DNA from: Alligator mississippiensis
Taxonomy: Eukaryota; Chordata; Crocodylia; Alligatoridae
Length of the DNA: 64,000 nucleotides
Direction of reading: 5' to 3'
Assembly: GCF_030867095.1 (NCBI RefSeq)
Contig: NC_081824.1
Span: 176,460,933 to 176,524,932 of the forward strand
Below, piece after piece: positions 23,101-30,386 of this stretch (its first letter is position 1; each line of letters opens with the position of its first letter). Both the position numbers and the translations under genes were made by a program. Below the pieces are notes generated by a model. That model ran no database searches. It was not told where the DNA came from and saw only the letters and a list, made by a program, of their open reading frames with translations.

Positions 23101-23705
23101 CCAGCTGTACAAGTTTATAATGCTGTATTAGTGATATCAGTTATTTGAAAGCAAATGTAGGTATTAACATCAAGTTAAAGCAGAACTGATTTTCAAATGT
23201 GTACTTTATCTGTAAATTAACTTCTCGCATATCTTACTACTGCTTAGGTGGGATCTGAAAGCAATCTGGTCTTTAAAAGGCATTTGAGTTTATCTTTTAA
23301 TCTTGTCAGTCAGGAAGATGCATCAAACGGGAGAACTCCCTGTGTGCACTTTGTCAGAAACCTGTTTTTCTCTCCCTAACTAGATCTAAGAGCTCTGTTC
23401 TTCGGCGCAGCTGGAGTAACACCACTACAGCTAACACTGAGGGATCGGTGAAGCTACACGAGGGTTCTCAGGTCCTTCTAACCAGCTCTAATGAGATGGG
23501 CACTATTAGGTACATTGGTCCTACTGACTTTGCACCAGGGGTATGGCTTGGACTTGAACTCAGAAGTGCCAAGGGGAAGAATGATGGAACTGTGGGTGAG
23601 AAGCGGTATTTCACTTGCAAGCCAAACCATGGAGTCTTAGTTCGACCTAGTAGAGTAACATATCGTGGGATTAATGGGGCAAAACTTGTGGATGATATTT
23701 GCTGA
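1941..23705 (+). CDS. CLIP4: CLIP4, C-terminal two thirds (ten exons, spliced)
   Basis: CLIP4 is a CAP-Gly cytoskeletal linker that associates with microtubules. Ten exons join to 1455 nt: 484 residues plus a TGA stop. The human protein is about 705 residues, so the N-terminal ankyrin-repeat exons lie upstream of the window. The joined product has three CAP-Gly domains: exons at 1941 and 4613 (motif GKNNG), exons at 15965 and 18663 (GKNDG) and the exon at 23384 (GKNDG). Ser/Thr/Lys-rich linkers separate them. Exon segments: 1941-2177, 4613-4748, 6044-6184, 12504-12587, 15330-15467, 15965-16099, 18663-18786, 20701-20765, 22085-22157, 23384-23705. All junction phases agree. All introns are GT-AG except the one after 18786, which is GC-AG. 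Identification rests on recalled similarity to human CLIP4 along the whole stretch and on the convergent ALK neighbour. Confidence 0.97.
2178..4612. other. CLIP4 intron (2.4 kb)
   Basis: AT-rich intron. The only repeat recognised is the old interspersed element at about 3716-3860. No additional exon with CLIP4 homology was found. The acceptor region before 4613 is a clean pyrimidine tract. Confidence 0.6.
3716..3860 (+). repeat. Old interspersed repeat, AAGAA...GAAAGCTTG...CCAATAAAAGA type
   Basis: It contains CTGAAGAAGAATGT, GAAAGCTTGTC and GATCCAATAAAAGAGCCCACC in the order seen in a widespread vertebrate repeat tail. A second copy of the CTGATGAAGTGAGC...GAAAGCTTACG part lies at 5190-5240, and an inverted copy (TTTTACTGGACCAACTGCA) at 61752-61770. 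I cannot assign a family name with certainty. Confidence 0.45.
4613..4748 (+). CDS. CLIP4: CLIP4 exon: core of CAP-Gly 1
   Basis: Acceptor TTCTTTAG, 45 codons plus one base, donor GTAATG. It encodes VGTLRFCGTTEFASGQWAG, IELDEPEGKNNGSVG and IQYFKC. This is the CAP-Gly fold with GKNNG where the classical groove motif is GKNDG; human CLIP4 also has Asn there as I recall it. The last Gly codon is split with the next exon. Confidence 0.96.
4749..5468. other. CLIP4 intron segment with repeat fragment
   Basis: Pyrimidine-rich and AT-rich intron. Positions 5190-5285 carry a fragment of the same old repeat as 3716-3860 (CTGATGAAGTGAGCC, then GTGAAAGCTTACGC). Nothing else was recognised. Confidence 0.45.
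5469..5922. mobile_element. hAT-like element, CCAAT-rich family
   Basis: It starts TAGGGACTTACTC and ends near GTAGACCCCAA. The flanks TTTATGTC (5461-5468) and ATTATGTT (5923-5930) match at 6 of 8. The body contains several GATTGGCTGAG and CCAATCAG motifs. A better preserved relative with perfect ends lies at 34182-34594, which supports the call. Confidence 0.55.
6044..6184 (+). CDS. CLIP4: CLIP4 exon: end of CAP-Gly 1 and basic linker
   Basis: Acceptor ATGTCCACAG; the exon completes the split Gly and reads IFAPLSKISKA, then a basic Ser-rich linker containing KKNPVRSPSTRSSP and KKIDVTRVTSKVNT. Donor GTATGT after one base of the next Gly codon. The IFAPLSKI end is the usual CAP-Gly terminus. 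Confidence 0.95.
6683..6949. mobile_element. Short hAT-like element with perfect 8-bp target duplication
   Basis: It begins CAGCGTTTCCCAACC and ends GATGGGAAATGCTG, imperfect inverted copies. Both sides carry AGTTAACT (6675-6682 and 6950-6957), identical over 8 bp. The 267-bp body repeats short GTGGCA-type words and has no coding capacity. Confidence 0.9.
7059..8195. mobile_element. Apparent solo LTR of an LTR retroelement
   Basis: A 1137-bp unit begins TGTGGCAG and ends CTGCCACA. These are the TG...CA termini with an 8-bp inverted repeat typical of LTRs. It is flanked by the 5-bp duplication AAATA (7054-7058 and 8196-8200). A TATA-like TTATATAAACC lies near 7146, about 90 bp in, which suggests a + strand orientation. 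There is no gag/pol/env-like frame and no second copy of the LTR nearby, so it is read as a solo LTR left by recombination. Class unknown. Confidence 0.72.
8520..8800. repeat. Unclassified repeat with short hairpin
   Basis: Positions 8535-8578 form a hairpin: TGTGACTGGGAGTCC pairs with GGGACTCCCAGCCACA across a short loop. The region is richer in GC than its flanks and looks interspersed, but ends and family are not resolved. Confidence 0.3.
9395..9760. repeat. GC-rich repeat resembling the CCAAT-rich hAT family
   Basis: A GC-rich island in AT-rich intron with GGCTGGGAGG, ACTGGCTGAGGGG and GATTGGCCATGAGG, similar in composition and motif order to 5469-5922. I could not define terminal repeats or a target duplication. 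Confidence 0.35.
9761..11370. other. CLIP4 intron, AT-rich, nothing recognised
   Basis: Low-GC intronic DNA with homopolymer A/T runs. No exon, RNA gene or clear repeat family was seen. Confidence 0.55.
11371..11410. repeat. Perfect 20-bp tandem duplication
   Basis: TGAATGACTATATAGCATTT occurs twice head to tail (11371-11390 and 11391-11410) without mismatch, followed by ATATATA. Such identity suggests a recent slippage or repair duplication. Confidence 0.9.
12009..12320. mobile_element. Palindrome-centred MITE, copy A
   Basis: The centre is a 46-bp inverted repeat: 12143-12188 (GTCCCCATGCTGAAAAATGG onward) pairs with 12196-12241 across a 7-base loop. 39 of 46 positions match and all seven mismatches are transitions. 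Outer parts contain TTGGAGCAGACTC and GCGCTTTAATTAGAGTGGCTC, shared with copy B at about 33205-33473. The edges are approximate; TTA lies on both sides (12006-12008, 12321-12323), which would fit a Harbinger-type 3-bp duplication but could be chance. Confidence 0.6.
12504..12587 (+). CDS. CLIP4: CLIP4 exon: variable linker
   Basis: Acceptor GCATCTTAG, 84 nt, donor GTAATT. It encodes LAALKKDNGSESNFLATEGI plus a short tail. The sequence is weakly conserved against the human linker, but the phases (1 in, 1 out) match the flanking exons exactly, so the call rests mainly on frame continuity and splice sites. The upstream intron of 6.3 kb is repeat-laden. Confidence 0.85.
12770..13034. mobile_element. 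hAT-like element with perfect 8-bp target duplication
   Basis: It begins CACTGTGGGCCAACC and ends GTTGGCCATCCCTG, with GTATAGCA on each side (12762-12769 and 13035-13042, identical). The interior is rich in CTGCTTTCTGC and CCCTGC words. A related, left-truncated copy lies at about 50690-50906. Confidence 0.85.
13079..13549. mobile_element. hAT-like element
   Basis: It begins CAGAGATGCTCAACC and ends GGTTGAGCGCCACTG (imperfect inverted termini). The flanks CTCTGAGC (13071-13078) and ATCTAAGC (13550-13557) match at 6 of 8. It lies 45 bp after the previous element, so the pair forms a hAT cluster in this intron. Confidence 0.7.
13782..14490. mobile_element. hAT-like element interrupted by a second inverted-repeat element
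   Basis: The left end TAGTGGCTCTCAATTTT and right end CCATGGTTGAGATTCACTG resemble the inverted CAGTGGTTCTCAACC end. The first 160 bases also match the fragment at 20791-20990 (AAAATGCCAGCTCTT, GACCACA, TTTTTAACACTA.GATTCCTAT). No target duplication was found, so the outer edges are less certain. Positions 13944-14397 are a separate nested element. Confidence 0.6.
13944..14397. mobile_element. Nested element with 23-bp terminal inverted repeats
   Basis: The left GGCTGCGTCCAGGTGAGCAC (13944 onward to 13966) is the inverted copy of the right end at 14375-14397 (ending GCTCATCTGGACACAGCC), with 2 mismatches in 23. The body is GC-rich with a C-run near 14270-14287. It sits inside the older hAT-like element. 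No convincing target duplication. Confidence 0.65.
14610..14760 (-). repeat. MIR-like SINE fragment
   Basis: Reads CAGTGCTTTGTAGACACCAA then CTAGGTAGGGAAACTGAGCC and CTTGTTACACACT: the reverse order of a MIR-type core (GGTTTCCC..., ACAGATG). Degraded; the edges are approximate. Confidence 0.45.
15330..15467 (+). CDS. CLIP4: CLIP4 exon: Ser/Thr-rich linker
   Basis: Acceptor TACTTTCAG, 138 nt, donor GTACTG. It reads a run of Ser and Thr (SGSSSSSSTTSLE), then basic stretches (KHNHLPKRSS, NKKAATKVTSISSKTST). This corresponds to the Ser-rich, basic segment before CAP-Gly 2 in human CLIP4. The phase is 1 on both sides. Confidence 0.92.
15965..16099 (+). CDS. CLIP4: CLIP4 exon: first half of CAP-Gly 2
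   Basis: Acceptor TTTTTAAATAG, 135 nt, donor GTATCT. It encodes LNNASPATRKNPFDEGE and then IQLGDRVLVVGQRTGTVRF followed by YGSTKFAP. LGDRVLVVGQ and GTVRFYG are CAP-Gly strands 1-2. The final Gly codon is completed by the exon at 18663. Confidence 0.96.
16100..18662. other. CLIP4 intron within CAP-Gly 2
   Basis: AT-rich intron of 2.6 kb interrupting the second CAP-Gly domain. It holds a (CT)n run near 16193-16205 and an A17 run at 17460-17476. No repeat family or extra exon was recognised with confidence. Confidence 0.5.
18663..18786 (+). CDS. CLIP4: CLIP4 exon: second half of CAP-Gly 2, ends at a GC donor
   Basis: Acceptor TCTTTTTTAG. It reads FWCGIELDKPHGKNDGSVGG, VQYFSCLPRYGIFAPPSRVQ, and then two bases of an Arg codon. 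The canonical groove motif GKNDG is present. The exon stops at 18786 with AG|GCAAGT: a GC-AG donor with otherwise perfect consensus. A GT four bases later would shift the frame and give a product unlike CLIP4. Confidence 0.95.
18885..19520. mobile_element. hAT-like element with 16-bp inverted termini
   Basis: The left TAGGATTGTGCAAAGC and right GCTTTGCACAGGCCTA are inverted copies (14 of 16). The flanks ATAAGCAT (18877-18884) and ATAAGCAC (19521-19528) match at 7 of 8. Subterminal DNA contains further inverted words (GATTTGAATC, AATCGAATCACTGTCC). The body is GC-rich. It begins only about 100 bp after the CLIP4 exon ending at 18786. Confidence 0.82.
19797..19965 (-). repeat. CR1 LINE 3' end fragment
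   Basis: On the + strand it reads TCATAGATTCATAGATGTTA, GGTCGGAAGGAACC, ATCATCGAGTCCGACCCCCT and ACCTCCTCTTGAAGACCCCC. This is the reverse complement of a CR1 3' end whose tail repeats TCTATGAAT. The short 5'-truncated form is usual for CR1. Confidence 0.9.
20701..20765 (+). CDS. CLIP4: CLIP4 exon: short linker after CAP-Gly 2
   Basis: Acceptor CATTTCAG, 65 nt, donor GTAAGA. It completes the split Arg and encodes LTGSLDSLTETSSGKMNQSF then P. It aligns with the human linker pattern of TDSLDTLSE and SYPGF. An internal GGTAAA could look like a donor, but reading on keeps the homology, so the later donor is chosen. Confidence 0.92.
20791..20990. mobile_element. Partial hAT-like element
   Basis: It begins TAGTGGTTCTCAACCTTTTT, a standard hAT end, then AGGCACCCCTGAGAAAGTG and GACCACAGCAGG. 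It shares its left 200 bp with the element at 13782. No right terminus was found, so it is truncated. Confidence 0.6.
20991..21110 (+). repeat. Sauropsid interspersed repeat (GGGTCAGAC...GGTCCATCTTGCCC type)
   Basis: Contains AAGAACTGCCACTTATTGGG, TCAGACTATAGGTCCATCTT and GCCCAGTGTTCTGTC. This word order is common in reptile genomes, probably from a SINE or a CR1-related element. The family assignment is uncertain. Confidence 0.45.
21404..21655 (+). repeat. MIR/CORE-SINE-like element
   Basis: Reads CAGTGTAGTCCAATGGATA, GGGACTTGGGAGACAGACA, GAGTCACTTCACCTGTCTC and then GTAAGCTTTTTGGGGCAGGG with CAGTGCTTAGTATAGCGAGG. That order (tRNA-like head, core, LINE-derived tail) is the MIR-type SINE plan. 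Confidence 0.7.
22085..22157 (+). CDS. CLIP4: CLIP4 exon: Ser-rich basic linker
   Basis: Acceptor CCCGTGTAG, 73 nt, donor GTGAGT. It encodes FKRSLSTTSASSQKEMNRRH then TFV. This matches the human RRSFSTTSASSQKE segment closely. It ends two bases into an Arg codon. Confidence 0.94.
22494..22750. mobile_element. Short hAT-like element
   Basis: It begins CAGTGGTTCTCAACCGTTTT and ends CCCATGGGTTGAGAAATGCTG, inverted ends. The flanks ACTTAAGT (22486-22493) and ATTTAAGC (22751-22758) match at 6 of 8. The GC-rich middle contains GGGGCGGGGGG. Confidence 0.75.
23384..23705 (+). CDS. CLIP4: CLIP4 terminal coding exon: CAP-Gly 3 and stop
   Basis: Acceptor CCCTAACTAG. The exon completes Arg and reads SKSSVLRRSWSN, then the third CAP-Gly from EGSVKLHEGSQVLLTSSNEM through WLGLELRSAKGKNDG and YFTCKPNHGVLVRPSRVTYR, ending INGAKLVDDIC then TGA at 23703-23705. 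This is the best conserved part of the protein in the window. An in-frame GTG or ATG inside the exon could mimic a start, but the splice acceptor and upstream homology show it is internal. Confidence 0.97.
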
Positions 23706-25157
23706 CCCTAAATGCATACAACAAGTGAGCCAAGTGCTGATGCAGTGGAATAGAAGGATTAAAGCACTCAAAAGAGCCCCAAACTTGTCTGCATGGACCG
23801 CTGGCTTTTTTTTATCTTCAGAGTTAAACCTGTATTTTTGCAATTCATGCCAATATCCTTAGGCTGTAACTAGTCACACCAAGGAGTGAAATTAATATTT
23901 CATTTCATGCATTTGAAACCATCCTTGCTTTGGGAATATATTGTAAAACTGTCTTAGGTCTGAGATGCCATATTTGAATAATATTCAAAGATAAAGGCAT
24001 ATCTGATGCTTGATGAAATCACAAAGCTTTAGAGAGCATGTGACTTTTTTCCAACTACTAATGAGCTTGATAATGCTTTATGTACTGCTTTTTGTGACAG
24101 AGGAGTTTACTAACAAGTGACATTAGTCCGTTTACTAGACACTTTGTCCATTGCTGCACCAGCTGGTAGCAATAAGCAGGAAAAAAGAAATTACTTTTTT
24201 CCCCAAATTGGCTGTGAAGCAGTTTAGTATTTTACCATTCAGAAAAATTCTACCCTTTGAAAGGGTGTATGGGTTGATGGCAAAAGAAGGTAAATGGAAG
24301 AATTTACTGCTACAGTGGTATGGAACTAAAAATCGCTAATTTACCATGTTTCAGGTTTGTAGTAAAGCACTTTTCATCGTAGGCTTTTGTGAAAAGACAG
24401 TAAAAACATGCAAGAAGCACTTTTCAAAATATAATGCACTTTTCCTCTCCCCTCTTGAGAGTTATCCCCCATTCCTTGAAGAATTTCGCTGCAAGCTAAC
24501 ATTTTTAATGAATATGAAACTAAGGTTGGATCATATATAGTACCTGCATTATAAATATTAAGTCTTTATAGTCTGTGCTGTGCAGAACATACATATATAT
24601 CTGTTTTAAATCAAGCTTGTCACTTTTTATTGGTTTGTACCATGTCCATCAGAACAGGTCCTTTTTTTCCTACATTTGCCATTTTTATATTTCTAATTTG
24701 TCTCTAAATGTATAAGTATTGATTAAATTTAGTATCTCTTTAGATGCAATACTGAAACTCTTATTTTATTTGAATGCAATATGGTCTTTTAAACAACTGA
24801 ATAAGAATGTGTCTGTCTCTTTAAATAAGTTTGTTTTTTTTTTTAACTGTTTGGCATACATTAACAGTATTTCACTACAGGTATTCAGGAGCATAAATAT
24901 CCCAGAAACAGTAATTTAGCACAGAACTGTTTGTTTGAATGTCACTTACATGAAAAGCATAACACAGTATCCCATCTTTAGGCTGAATTCTGCAGTTTAT
25001 ACAAAGTATGTGATATTTTAAATATTGTTATAGTTATTTTTTTCTGAACTATATTAAGATTGCATATTCTAACATGGAAATTTTTAATAGAAGATAATTG
25101 TAAATATTGAATGTAAACATTTTATTAAACCATCTAAATTATTGCTTTATTGTTTGA
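23706..25157 (+). other. CLIP4: CLIP4 3' untranslated region (end predicted)
   Basis: AT-rich, repeat-poor sequence follows the TGA for about 1.45 kb. A variant poly(A) signal ATTAAA lies at 25134-25139, followed by T/GT-rich DNA (GTTTGAAG, then GTGTTTTTTTCC). No strong AATAAA occurs closer to the stop. The end coordinate is inferred; earlier cleavage is possible. Confidence 0.55.
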
Positions 25158-25621
25158 AGACAGTTGCGGTGTCTAACAGCTGTTTCCTTTGTGTTTTTTT
25201 CCTGCCATTAGTAAAATCAAATATCAGTGCCTAGTGTTTTTAACGTCCTTTCTTTAAAGGAATTTGTTAGATGGCCCAAAATATACGTTTTATATCACTT
25301 ATTTTTCACTTAAGTTGGGGAGAATGACGCTTAAGGAAGGTATAACAACATTTTGTTTACATATTGCAGCTACTGTGTGTCATGTGTAGGCTTGGCAGAA
25401 TTTGATTTTCAATTTTTTAATAATTTTGATGACTAAAATTGATGTTTGTTTTTAAGCATTTATTTTGATTGATTTTTCAGGATTGCATGAAATTAGGGGT
25501 GGGGAGGACAGATAGACAATTTAGTAATGACAATATATTGTTATAGTTTTATAAAATCACGTCAAAATATAAAAAGCAAATATCCGTAAATCATACCCGC
25601 TTTAAATAATTTGTTCATTCA

Positions 25622-28600
25622 TCAGGAAAGAGCCAGGTGGGCAGGGAACAAGAACAACTGCAGCACTCCCAGACCACTGGGAACATGGGGAGAGGCAGCC
25701 ATGTCTGCTGTCTTTGGTCCCCCACACCCCGGCTCTTAAGTGGCCTGGCCCAGGCAGGAGGACCCTGCTGCTACCAGACTGGAGCTTCAAATACCAGGTC
25801 CCGTGCCCCCCACCCTCTTTTGGGTAGGGTTTTTTAAAGTAGCCCGTTATTTCCCTCCAGCTCACTTCTTGCACCTGTGAACAAGCAGCTAATTGCTTAA
25901 TTGATGAGTCATTAGGCCAGATCAAGTAGCTAATTGCTTAATTGATGAGTTATTTAAAAAGAGACTCCCCAAGCCACCAGGGACTAAGAAAACAGGGGTG
26001 GCAAACAGTTTGCAGGTAGGTTGCTGGGAGCAAGAGGAGGAAGGGAAAGGGGAAGAGAAGTCAAGCACCAGATCCTGTCCAGGGAAGGTAAGTGATCCAG
26101 AGCTGTCTGTGCCTTTGGCTTGCTAAGTGTTTGATGGACTGTGTGTGTTTGGGGCCTGTGCTCTGAGAAGCAGGGAATGTTGCTAGCTGAGTGCTTGCTG
26201 AATGGTTGCTGCCTGTGGGACAGAAGCCCTAATAAGGGGGTGGAGCCAGTACAGGCCCAGCAGGGTATAAAAGGAGACTCTCCAAACAACTAGGGAGTGA
26301 TAAACAGGGCAAGCAGTTTGTTGGGAGAGGGCAGGGGAGAGAACCCAGCACCAGATCCTGACCAGGGAAGTAAGTGATCTAAAGCTGCTTGTGCCTTTGG
26401 CTTGCTGAATATTTGTTTGGGGGGTGTGCTCTGAGAAGCTGGGAGTGTTGCTGAGTGATTGTTGCCTGTGCCTGACAGAAGCCCTAATGATGGGGTGGAG
26501 CCAGTCCAGGTCCAGCATGGTATAAAAGGAGACTCCCCAAGTGACCAGGGGCAGCAAGTGGTTTGCAGGTACTTTGCCCCCCCACTCACACTTTGAGGAG
26601 AGAGCCTTTCTGTAGGTGTGAGGAAGAAAGGAAAAAGAAAGCCTTTGAGGCTAAGGAACAGTATACAGGCCAGCTTTCAGTCAAGTTTGCTAGATAAGTT
26701 GTGCTTGGAAGAAGGGCAGTAAGAGAGAAGAGGCAGATTAAAAGAAACAGGGAAATGGCTGGAGGATGTCACAGTGCCAGAGCCACTGTCACTGCTTGCA
26801 CCTGTGAGGCTTCTATCCAAGTCTAGGTTTGGTGCCATGGGCACGGCGGCTCGCAGGTTCCTTCTGGTGATGGCCAGGTGGGGATGTGCCTGTAGTGTGA
26901 GCAGTGCCTCCTGGTGGTGTGTCTCGGGCAACAGGCAAGAGAGCTACAGGAGGAGGTGGTGAGGTTCTAAAGCATTCTCCGCCATGAGGAGTTCATTGAT
27001 TCGATGCTGGCGGAGACCTCTGGGATTGGAAGAAGAACTGCCAGAGGCAGCGCTAGAGAAGGGAGAGGACACGGATTCCCAGGAAGCTGGAAGCTTGTGA
27101 TCTCTGGCAGCAAGCAGAAATCTTCATTTCCACCTGCAGCAGTTATCTAGGGAACAAATATGGAGCTCTAGCAACAGGGTGAGGAGCATTGGTGGAGGAA
27201 GACAGGCCAGGCTTCCCCAAGGTGGGAAGGATTGAGACGACTACCACCAAGAAGCAGCAATGGGTGGTGGTGGCTGGAGACAATTCTGCGGGGGATGGAG
27301 GGATCCATCTGCAACCTGACCTCTGTGGTCTTGAAATCTGTTGCTTGCCCAGAGCCTGGATGCAAGATGTCACAGAGGGATTACTGAGACTCATCTGGCC
27401 CTCTGACAACTACCCCATGCTGCTTATCCATGTGGGCACCAGTGATACTCCAGGAGAGACACCGAGCAGATCAAAAGTGACTACAGAGCTCTCGAGTGCA
27501 GGGGTGAATGGAACGGGGGCTCAGGTGGTGTTCTCTTTGATCCTTCCAGTCAAGGGAAAGGGCCCAGGGAAGAGTGGGCGCATTCTGCAGATCAACACCT
27601 GGCTGAGCAAGTGGTGTTGCCAGCAGGCCTTTGGCCTCTTTGACAATGGGATGATCTCCTAAGAAGACGAACTGCTGGGAAGAGATGGGATCCACCCAAC
27701 AAAGAGGGAAGAGCATCTTCGGCCACAGGCCATAGTGAGGAGGGCTTTAAACTAGGTTCACCCAGGGCTGGAAACCAAAGCTCTGAGGTAAGGTTTGGGG
27801 GGGGAGGGGGCAGCAGAGATGTTCTCATCCTTCCTGAGAAATCTGGCAATTGACTAGCTACCTTAGGTGCCTGAACACGAATGCACAGAGCCTGGGAAAC
27901 AAACAGGAAGAATTGGAAGTCCTTGCACAGTCATGGAACTAGGATGCGATTCGAATAACAGAGCCTTGGTGGGTGCTTGCATGACTGTACCCATCCATGA
28001 CAGTGCTCCAAACTGTTCAGGAAGGACAGGCAGGGGGAAAGAGGAGGAGTTGCACTTTTTGTAAAAACCATGATTACTCAGAGCTCCAATTTGAATCTGG
28101 AGACAGGCCTGTCAAAAATCCCTGGGTTAGGGTCAGAGGGGAGAACAACAAGGGTGATGTCATGGTGGGGGTTTGCTATAGATCACCAGACCATGAGGAA
28201 GTGGTGGATGAGGCTCTCTTCAAACAGCTGGAAGTTTCCTGATCACAGGCCCTGGTTCTCATGGGGGACCTCAATCACCCTGACATCTGCTGGGAGGGCA
28301 GTACAGCAGTAATAGGCAATCCAGGAAGTTTTTTGGAGAGTGGTGGGGACAACATCCTAGTGTGCAGGAAGACTAGCAAGTGTGGCAGAAGACCAGCTTG
28401 GCTTGGCAGGGAGCTCTTCAGTAAATTAAATCACAAAAAGGAAGCTTATAAGAAGTGTGAACTTGTACAAATAACTAGAGAGGAGTGTAAGAATATTGCT
28501 CAGGTATGCAGGGATGAAGTCTTTAAGGCCAAAGCACAATTGGAGTTGCCACTTCAGTCCCCAACCTGATTGCCTTCTATGTTGAGATGACTGGCTCTGT

Positions 28601-29717
28601 GGATGCAGGGGGACCAGTAGATGTGGTATACCTTGATTTTTAGCAAGGTCTTTGATACTGTCTCCCACAATCTTCTCGCAGGCAAGCTAAGGAGGTACAG
28701 GCTGGATGAATTATCTGCAAGGTGGATAGTAAGTGGCTGGAGCACTGGGCTCAGAGGGTAGTAAGTAATCAATGGCTCAATGTCTAGTTGGCAGCCAGTA
28801 TGAAGTGAAGTGCCCCAGGAGTTGGTCCTGGGGCTGGTTTTGTTCAATATCTTGATCAATGAATTGGAAGATGGCATAGAGTGCACCCTCGGCAAGCAGA
28901 TAACACCAAGCTGATGGGGAGGAGTAGATACACTGAAGATTAGGGCTAGGATTCAGAGACCTAAACAAATTGGAGGATTGGACGAAAAGACCTCTCATGA
29001 GGTTCAGCAAAGTCCTGCACTTAGGACAGAACAATCCCATGCACCGGTACAGGCTGGTGGCTGACTGGCTGGGCAGCAGCTCTGCAGAAAAGGACCTGGG
29101 GGGTTACAGTGGACAGTAAGCTGAATATGAGCCAACAGTGTGCCCTTATTGCCAAGAAGGGCTGCACTGGTAGGAGTGCTGCCAGCATGTCAAGGGAAGT
29201 GATTCTTCTCCTCTATTCAGTACTGGTGAGACCACATCTGGAGTACTGTGTTCAGTTTTGGGCCCCCCGCTACAGATCGAGTGTGGACAAATTGGAGAGA
29301 GACCAGTGGAGGGCAATGAAAATGGTTTGGGAGCTGGGACACATGACTGCTGCGGAGAGGCTGAGGGACCTAGGCTTATTTAGTCTAGAGAAGACTGAGG
29401 TGGGATTTATTATCAGCCTTCAACTACAGTACCTGAACGATGGTTCGAAAGAGGATGGAGATGGACTGTTCTCAGTGGTGGCATATAACAGAACAAGGAG
29501 GAACAGTCTTAAGTTGCATCAAAGGAAGTTTAGGAAGAATTTTCTCAGTAGGAGGGTAGTAAAGCACTGGAACAGGTTACCCAGGGAGGTTATGGACTCT
29601 CCATCCTTGGAGACTCAGCTAGACAAAGCCCTGGCTGGGATGGTCCTGCTTTGAGCAGGGGGTTGGACTAGATGACCTCCTGAGGTTCCTTCCAACCTTA
29701 ATTTTCTATGATTATTA
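25622..29717 (+). mobile_element. Long but decayed CR1 LINE with 5' tandem promoter-like units
   Basis: In order on the + strand: tandem 5' units (25860-26580), an ORF1 remnant with a coiled-coil-like stretch and an esterase-like domain (about 26870-27760), an ORF2 endonuclease remnant (27850-28315, with RCLNTNAQSLGNKQEELE and GVCYRSPDHEE), a reverse transcriptase remnant (28340-29100, VFDTVSHNLL) and an ORF2 C-terminus open for about 180 codons (29109-29654, LVRPHLEYCVQFWAPRY, HWNRLPREV). It ends GGTTCCTTCCAACC and TTCTATGATT. Full-length CR1 exceeds 4.5 kb, so internal deletions are implied: part of RT is missing and frames are broken by stops and shifts. It is not autonomous. Confidence 0.9.
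25860..26580 (+). promoter_or_regulatory. CR1 5' region with repeated TATA-containing monomers
   Basis: Units start TATTTAAAAAGAGACTCCCC (25951), TATAAAAGGAGACTC (26266) and TATAAAAGGAGACTCCCC (26521), spaced 315 and 255 bp. Each first and second unit contains CACCAGATCCTG, GTGCCTTTGGCTTGCT, TGCTCTGAGAAG, CAGAAGCCCTAAT and GGGTGGAGCCAGT. A further 23-bp word AGCTAATTGCTTAATTGATG... repeats at 25887 and 25928. Tandem promoter monomers of this sort are known for some L1 families; promoter activity here is inference. Confidence 0.65.
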
Positions 29718-29936
29718 GGCCACCCATTGTTTCCCTCTTTGACCCTTCCGCTCTGTGTCCCTCTGTCTTTCTCCACTGTCCAGTAACAGGGGTAAGGGTT
29801 CCCTGTTACAGTCTCTTTTTTTTATACATACCAATTATTACCAATGGAAATATTTTCCTGTCAGTCTATCAAGTGAACTTGCCATTTATCAATGTTTATT
29901 GATTAAAAAATGAATCCTGCCAAGCCTAGTTATGTG

Positions 29937-30174
29937 GTATATGCAGGTTCTCCAAATGCATATACATCTCATTTCAGCTGTTCTGCTTACCCCCCCCCCC
30001 CCCAATCATTCTTGGGTTGTAGAATATTCTTAACAAAATCTTTTCGGTCTGGAAACTTCTAAATATCTAGTCTTAGACCTGTTGCCAATTCTCATCTGTG
30101 CTTTGGCAGATCACTTTTTCCCACTCTCAAGTAGTTTGATAATCTAACGAGAGTGATGATACAGTTCTTGCTTC
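29937..30174. other. Intergenic, nothing recognised
   Basis: Short AT-rich intergenic stretch with a C-run near 29991-30003. No gene or repeat family identified. Confidence 0.5.
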
Positions 30175-30182
30175 CTCTAGAG

Positions 30183-30378
30183 CCGAGGTTTCCAAACTTT
30201 CTTATTGCATACCCACTTCCAGATTTACCGGCTGCCCGTGTACAACTACCAGCATACATTTTATATTTTAACCCCCTTAAATGCCAATTATTATTGTAAT
30301 GAAAATTAAATCTGCCCTTACACAGGAGAAATTGTGTACCCTTCCAGGGGTACACGTACCACAGTTTGGGAACCCCTG
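30183..30378. mobile_element. Short hAT-like element with perfect 8-bp target duplication
   Basis: It begins CCGAGGTTTCCAAAC and ends GTTTGGGAACCCCTG (inverted, 11 of 15). CTCTAGAG flanks both sides (30175-30182 and 30379-30386), identical over 8 bp although the word is itself palindromic. 196 bp, non-coding. Confidence 0.88.
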
Positions 30379-30386
30379 CTCTAGAG

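Larger units (their letters stand above)
25387..29928. mobile_element. Old hAT-like element split by a CR1 insertion
   Basis: The left TAGGCTTGGCAGAAT (25387-25401) and right ATCCTGCCAAGCCTA (29914-29928) are inverted copies with one mismatch in 15. The flanks GTCATGTG (25379-25386) and GTTATGTG (29929-29936) match at 7 of 8. AT-rich arms of about 235 and 210 bp remain; the 4.1 kb between them is a CR1 element. The original element was therefore under 0.5 kb. Confidence 0.78.
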
